Source of the DNA: an uncultured Neisseria sp.
GTDB taxonomy: Bacteria; Pseudomonadota; Gammaproteobacteria; Burkholderiales; Neisseriaceae
Direction: 5' to 3'
Assembly: GCA_927911515.1 (NCBI GenBank)
Contig: CAKMQH010000225.1
Span: 1-6,856, forward strand
DNA: 6,856 bases
Part shown: piece after piece, positions 4,218-6,856 of the stretch
Layout of the letters: each line of letters begins with the position of its first letter
How positions within the stretch are numbered: the stretch's first letter is position 1
Notes under the pieces: model-generated
The model's database searches: none
Told to the model about the DNA's origin: nothing
The model's input: only the letters and a program-made list of their open reading frames with translations
Translations under genes and position numbers: made by a program

Positions 4218-6484
4218 TTAATCTTCCTGTCCGCGTAAAGCGACAGATTCTAAAACAGCAAACAAAGCATCATGACGGGTTTCATCAAAATTATATGAAG
4301 AACCATGCTCGTAGCCGCCTACATTTTTATTTCCGGTTACCAATACATCTTTTCTATCAAAAAAGCCTTGGGTAATCGGCGCTTCTCCCGAAGCAGTAGG
4401 GACGGTACCATCTCCTCTGTCTGTCCTCTTTTTTTCAGTAAGATGAAGAAAGTAATCTTCACCCCTCAGTTTCATTTTTACCGTTCCCCTAGGTCCCGAA
4501 TCTTTAGGCTTAGTCAATACCGCATCAATCAACTCTTGTTTGGTCAAGTCTTCAGGGAAATTCCTATCACTCACCCATTTAATGGTATCCCAAGTGAGAT
4601 GATCTTTACTGTCACAAAGACTGATTCGGGTTTTATTGTCATCAGTCAAGTAATAAGTAGCATGATTTTTTTGAAATAACTTTACTTTATCAAAATTATT
4701 TTCAAAAAATTTCTGCATCTGTTTTATTTTTTTGAAAGTGGGTCTTTGTACCATTCGGATTGAAATTGATGCGGTCTATCTGCTCTTCTTGTTGTCCATT
4801 ATTAAGATTTTTCGGCTTGGTCGGCCATAAGCCAAACCATTTATCATAATTTTGATAGAGTTCCTTAGTATTGAAACTGAAGCGTATATTTTTGCCCCCA
4901 TCATCTGCCACATGAAGCCAAGCATTGGGATCACTTACATTATCTCCACTAAAGCGGCGTGGAGTATAATTCGGCCAAGGAGTCAGCTGCATGGCACCAG
5001 GCGAATTGAGCAAAATGGGGGAAGTTGCGCGTGAGGTAAAACCCAATACCACAGCCAATCCCGCCTCTTTCAATGCACTCACCCATAAAGTCGGCATGAA
5101 GCATTCATAAAAACGGCGCGGTGGCGGTTCATTACTAAATCCTGCCCTTAACCGTTTATAAAAAGCAGGAGAACCCGTAGCGGGCATAACATTATGAAAA
5201 ATACCGCAAATTTTATCAGCGTTTTTTAGTTTTACCCGGCTCATCGCTGGTTGCCTGCTTTGCATATGCACGCGTTACCAAACCGCCCATGGAATGGGTA
5301 AGAATCAAAAATTGCTCACTATTGCATTCTTCCAATGCTCGCTGGATCCTGCTATTCAAGTCACTAGGACCGAAGGGGAAATTGGTACCATCCTCTTTTT
5401 TTGATTCCAAATACTCTAAAGACTTCGTATGGTACCCAGTCCCCGATTCAGCATTGTCACGCAACCAGTTGTAACCGCATATATAAACAGGAAACTGATA
5501 ATTCACTACTTTTTTCAGCCATTCCGCCAATATTTTCTGCGCCTCAGCACTGGACTGTTGTTCAGACAAAGGTTTTTTCAAATTTGGCCGCTCTTTGTCG
5601 CGATTGATGATATATCGATCTATCCTTGCCAATACGGCTTTCCAAGGCTGCGTATCTATTTTCTTTGCAACAAAATTCGCATAATCACTATCACTCAAGC
5701 CATTTGTTCCATTTTGATTTCCATTACTGGTTTTAGCAGCATCTCGAATATCTTGAGCCAAATTATTCAGATTATTTTCTAAAAAAACCGCAAAATCTTG
5801 ATAAGCATCGGCATTAACCGTTCCCCAGCCTCGAAAACGCAATTGTTCTTTGACTAACTCTTTAGGACGGGGTTTTCCATTTTCCCATCTTTCTTTCCAT
5901 TCCTCATATTGCTTTTGCTCATCACGAATTTCCGAAGAATCAGAAGAAGGGCTTTTCTGCAGTTGCGCCATCTTAAGTTTGTGACGATGCTCACCGGCCT
6001 TTAAAATCTTATTTTTCAAACATTCAGTATTAGTTCTTATAGGATTTTTAGGAATATGTATTATCGGCCCTCGCCAATCGACAGCAGTCAATTCTTGATG
6101 AATTTCGCGATGACGTGCTTTTACCCTGCGAAACAGGCCATCTTTAAACACTGCACCTATTGATTTTAATAGACCGTTTGGCGGCATCCATGACTTTTCT
6201 ACTGTCTCCTTCTTGAGTTCCTCCCAATCCTTGTCCTGATTCTCCTCTCCGTTTTCAACATCTTTAGCCAGCTCTCCTGATTCAGATTTTTGACTGGGCT
6301 TTACCCAACCGTTTCGATATAGCAGATTGGATCCCATAATGCCGGGGAGAAGCATGATTGGCATATAGCGGGCAATCTCCATCTGGCATTTTTGCTGATC
6401 TTCCGTAGATGTCATCCTCGCTTGCGCGGTCGGATTGCCGTTTTTATCCAATGTCGGATTTAATTTAATATTTGGTTCACTCAT
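4218..6484 (-). pseudogene. T6SS lipase/phospholipase effector (Tle4-like alpha/beta hydrolase), two frameshifts
   Basis: Three overlapping frames (6484-5216, 5271-4702, 4754-4218) are one gene; 2267 bases minus two gives 754 residues. Frame 1 has the lipase oxyanion segment LLPGIMGSNLL (45-55), a long charged helical insert, a hydrophobic strand and the nucleophile elbow THSMGGLV with Ser398 (codon 5293-5291). Frame 2 continues the fold (CGIFHNVMPATGSPAFYKRL). Frame 3 carries GDGTVP (catalytic Asp, codon 4412-4410) and GYEHGSSY (probable catalytic His, codon 4307-4305). The elbow reads T-x-S-x-G instead of G-x-S-x-G. The first shift is best placed at the A6 run 5227-5222, where one A fewer joins GKTK to NADKICGIF. 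The second lies between the A7 run 4733-4727 and the T6 run near 4695. As written no product contains the whole triad. It overlaps vgrG by ATGA. Tle4 is favoured by the Tli4-like partner; another Tle family is possible. Confidence 0.85.
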
Positions 6485-6856
6485 TTCTTCTTATCCTTAG
6501 GCAAAAGAGTCAAGGTAAATTTTTCCATAGTAGAATCATTGCGCTGAATACCGGTACTGCCATTTGCATCCGTAGTCCCCCGTATTTTGGTACCGTCAGC
6601 ACGTGTTAAAACAAATCGGCGGTTTGCAATCGGGCTTCCATTTGGAGTAGTAACGATTACTTCCTGATCAAATTTTGATTTAGGCATATCATTAAACATA
6701 TGGCTCAAGCTCTGCGGCCCTGTCACCTCCAACGGCGCTTTCACCCTAACCAGTTTCGGACTGCCTATCTCAATTTCCCCATTCGAGAATTTGATGTATG
6801 CGCCTTTACAGGTAATTAAAACTTCCTCTTGCGCTGCAATATTTACTCTGCCTGAA
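6481..6856 (-). CDS. vgrG: T6SS spike protein VgrG, C-terminal part (5' end outside the window)
   Basis: The open frame enters from the right edge and gives the last 124 residues. It begins in the C-terminal end of the VgrG DUF2345 beta-helix: AAQEEVLITCKGAYIKFSNG followed by EIEIGSPKLVRVKAP and GPQSLS, the usual end of the needle. The GTG at 6744 is therefore internal, not a start. About 65 residues follow (FDQEVIVTTPNGSPIANRRF, then TRADGTKIRGTTDANG), an extension of transthyretin/carboxypeptidase-regulatory type. In enteroaggregative E. coli such a VgrG domain binds a Tle lipase, so here it is the probable dock for the effector encoded next. The stop overlaps the effector ATG in ATGA, which suggests translational coupling; purine-rich GGATAAGAAGAA in the vgrG tail may serve as its ribosome binding site. 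Confidence 0.9.
   Translation of the reverse strand, partial: SGRVNIAAQEEVLITCKGAYIKFSNGEIEIGSPKLVRVKAPLEVTGPQSLSHMFNDMPKSKFDQEVIVTTPNGSPIANRRFVLTRADGTKIRGTTDANGSTGIQRNDSTMEKFTLTLLPKDKKK

Noticed and set aside
5216..5235. Programmed ribosomal frameshift or transcriptional slippage at the A6 run
   Set aside because: The slippery heptamer A-AAA-AAC is not in the zero frame of the upstream part, the needed shift is +1, no stimulatory structure is evident, and six A are few for polymerase slippage.
4702..5271. Treating the middle and last lipase frames as separate genes
   Set aside because: Their first residues are out-of-frame readings of the preceding segment, neither has a ribosome binding site, and the fold and catalytic residues continue across the junctions.
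5429..5782. Plus-strand ORF of 117 codons rich in Ile and Phe
   Set aside because: It is the complement of the charged helical insert of the lipase gene and only mimics a membrane protein.
6481..6744. An independent 87-residue chaperone or adaptor gene starting at GTG 6744
   Set aside because: The frame is open to the window edge and the upstream residues are the conserved end of VgrG DUF2345.

Overview
The window looks like chromosome from a commensal Neisseria. It carries six copies (or arms) of the 12-base uptake sequence AGGTCGTCTGAA, the variant associated with N. mucosa-type commensals rather than the ATGCCGTCTGAA of meningococcus and gonococcus. It also has a Correia element, small palindromic intergenic repeats, and core genes with neisserial codon use. 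I cannot name the species from sequence alone.

Layout. Positions 1-555 hold no protein gene. They contain a 107-bp internally deleted Correia element (17-123) and, on the minus strand, what I read as a complete small RNA gene (about 320 to 229): a sigma70-like promoter, a 5' hairpin, a tandem anti-Shine-Dalgarno single-stranded region and an intrinsic terminator. Positions 556-2269 are a rightward housekeeping block: gph (phosphoglycolate phosphatase), a repeat-rich spacer, recX (RecA regulator), a 53-residue single-span membrane protein and a terminator. From 2367 to the right edge every protein gene is on the minus strand. First comes a DUF4112 membrane-protein gene broken by one frameshift. 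Then comes a type VI secretion (T6SS) effector module read right to left: the C-terminus of a VgrG spike with a transthyretin-like tail, a lipase/phospholipase effector gene overlapping it by ATGA, and a Tli4-like lipoprotein immunity gene. A DUS hairpin terminator closes this module.

How the module would work. VgrG is the spike tip and its C-terminal extension is the likely docking site for the lipase, which would be injected into a neighbour's periplasm to attack phospholipids. The lipoprotein Tli4 would protect the producer from within its own periplasm. In this copy the lipase gene is spread over three reading frames. Each shift equals one surplus base in a short homopolymer, and the catalytic Ser is thereby separated from the catalytic Asp and His. 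Removing one base at each point restores a 754-residue protein. The DUF4112 gene also has exactly one surplus base. This is either toxin decay with the immunity gene kept intact, or homopolymer error in the assembly.

The most interesting item is the small RNA gene. Its parts fit together independently (promoter spacing, transcription start at the base of a hairpin, G-U wobbles that pair only in the minus-strand RNA, U-tract terminator). It resembles the known neisserial sibling sRNAs (NmsR/RcoF) in design, but I could not compare sequences.
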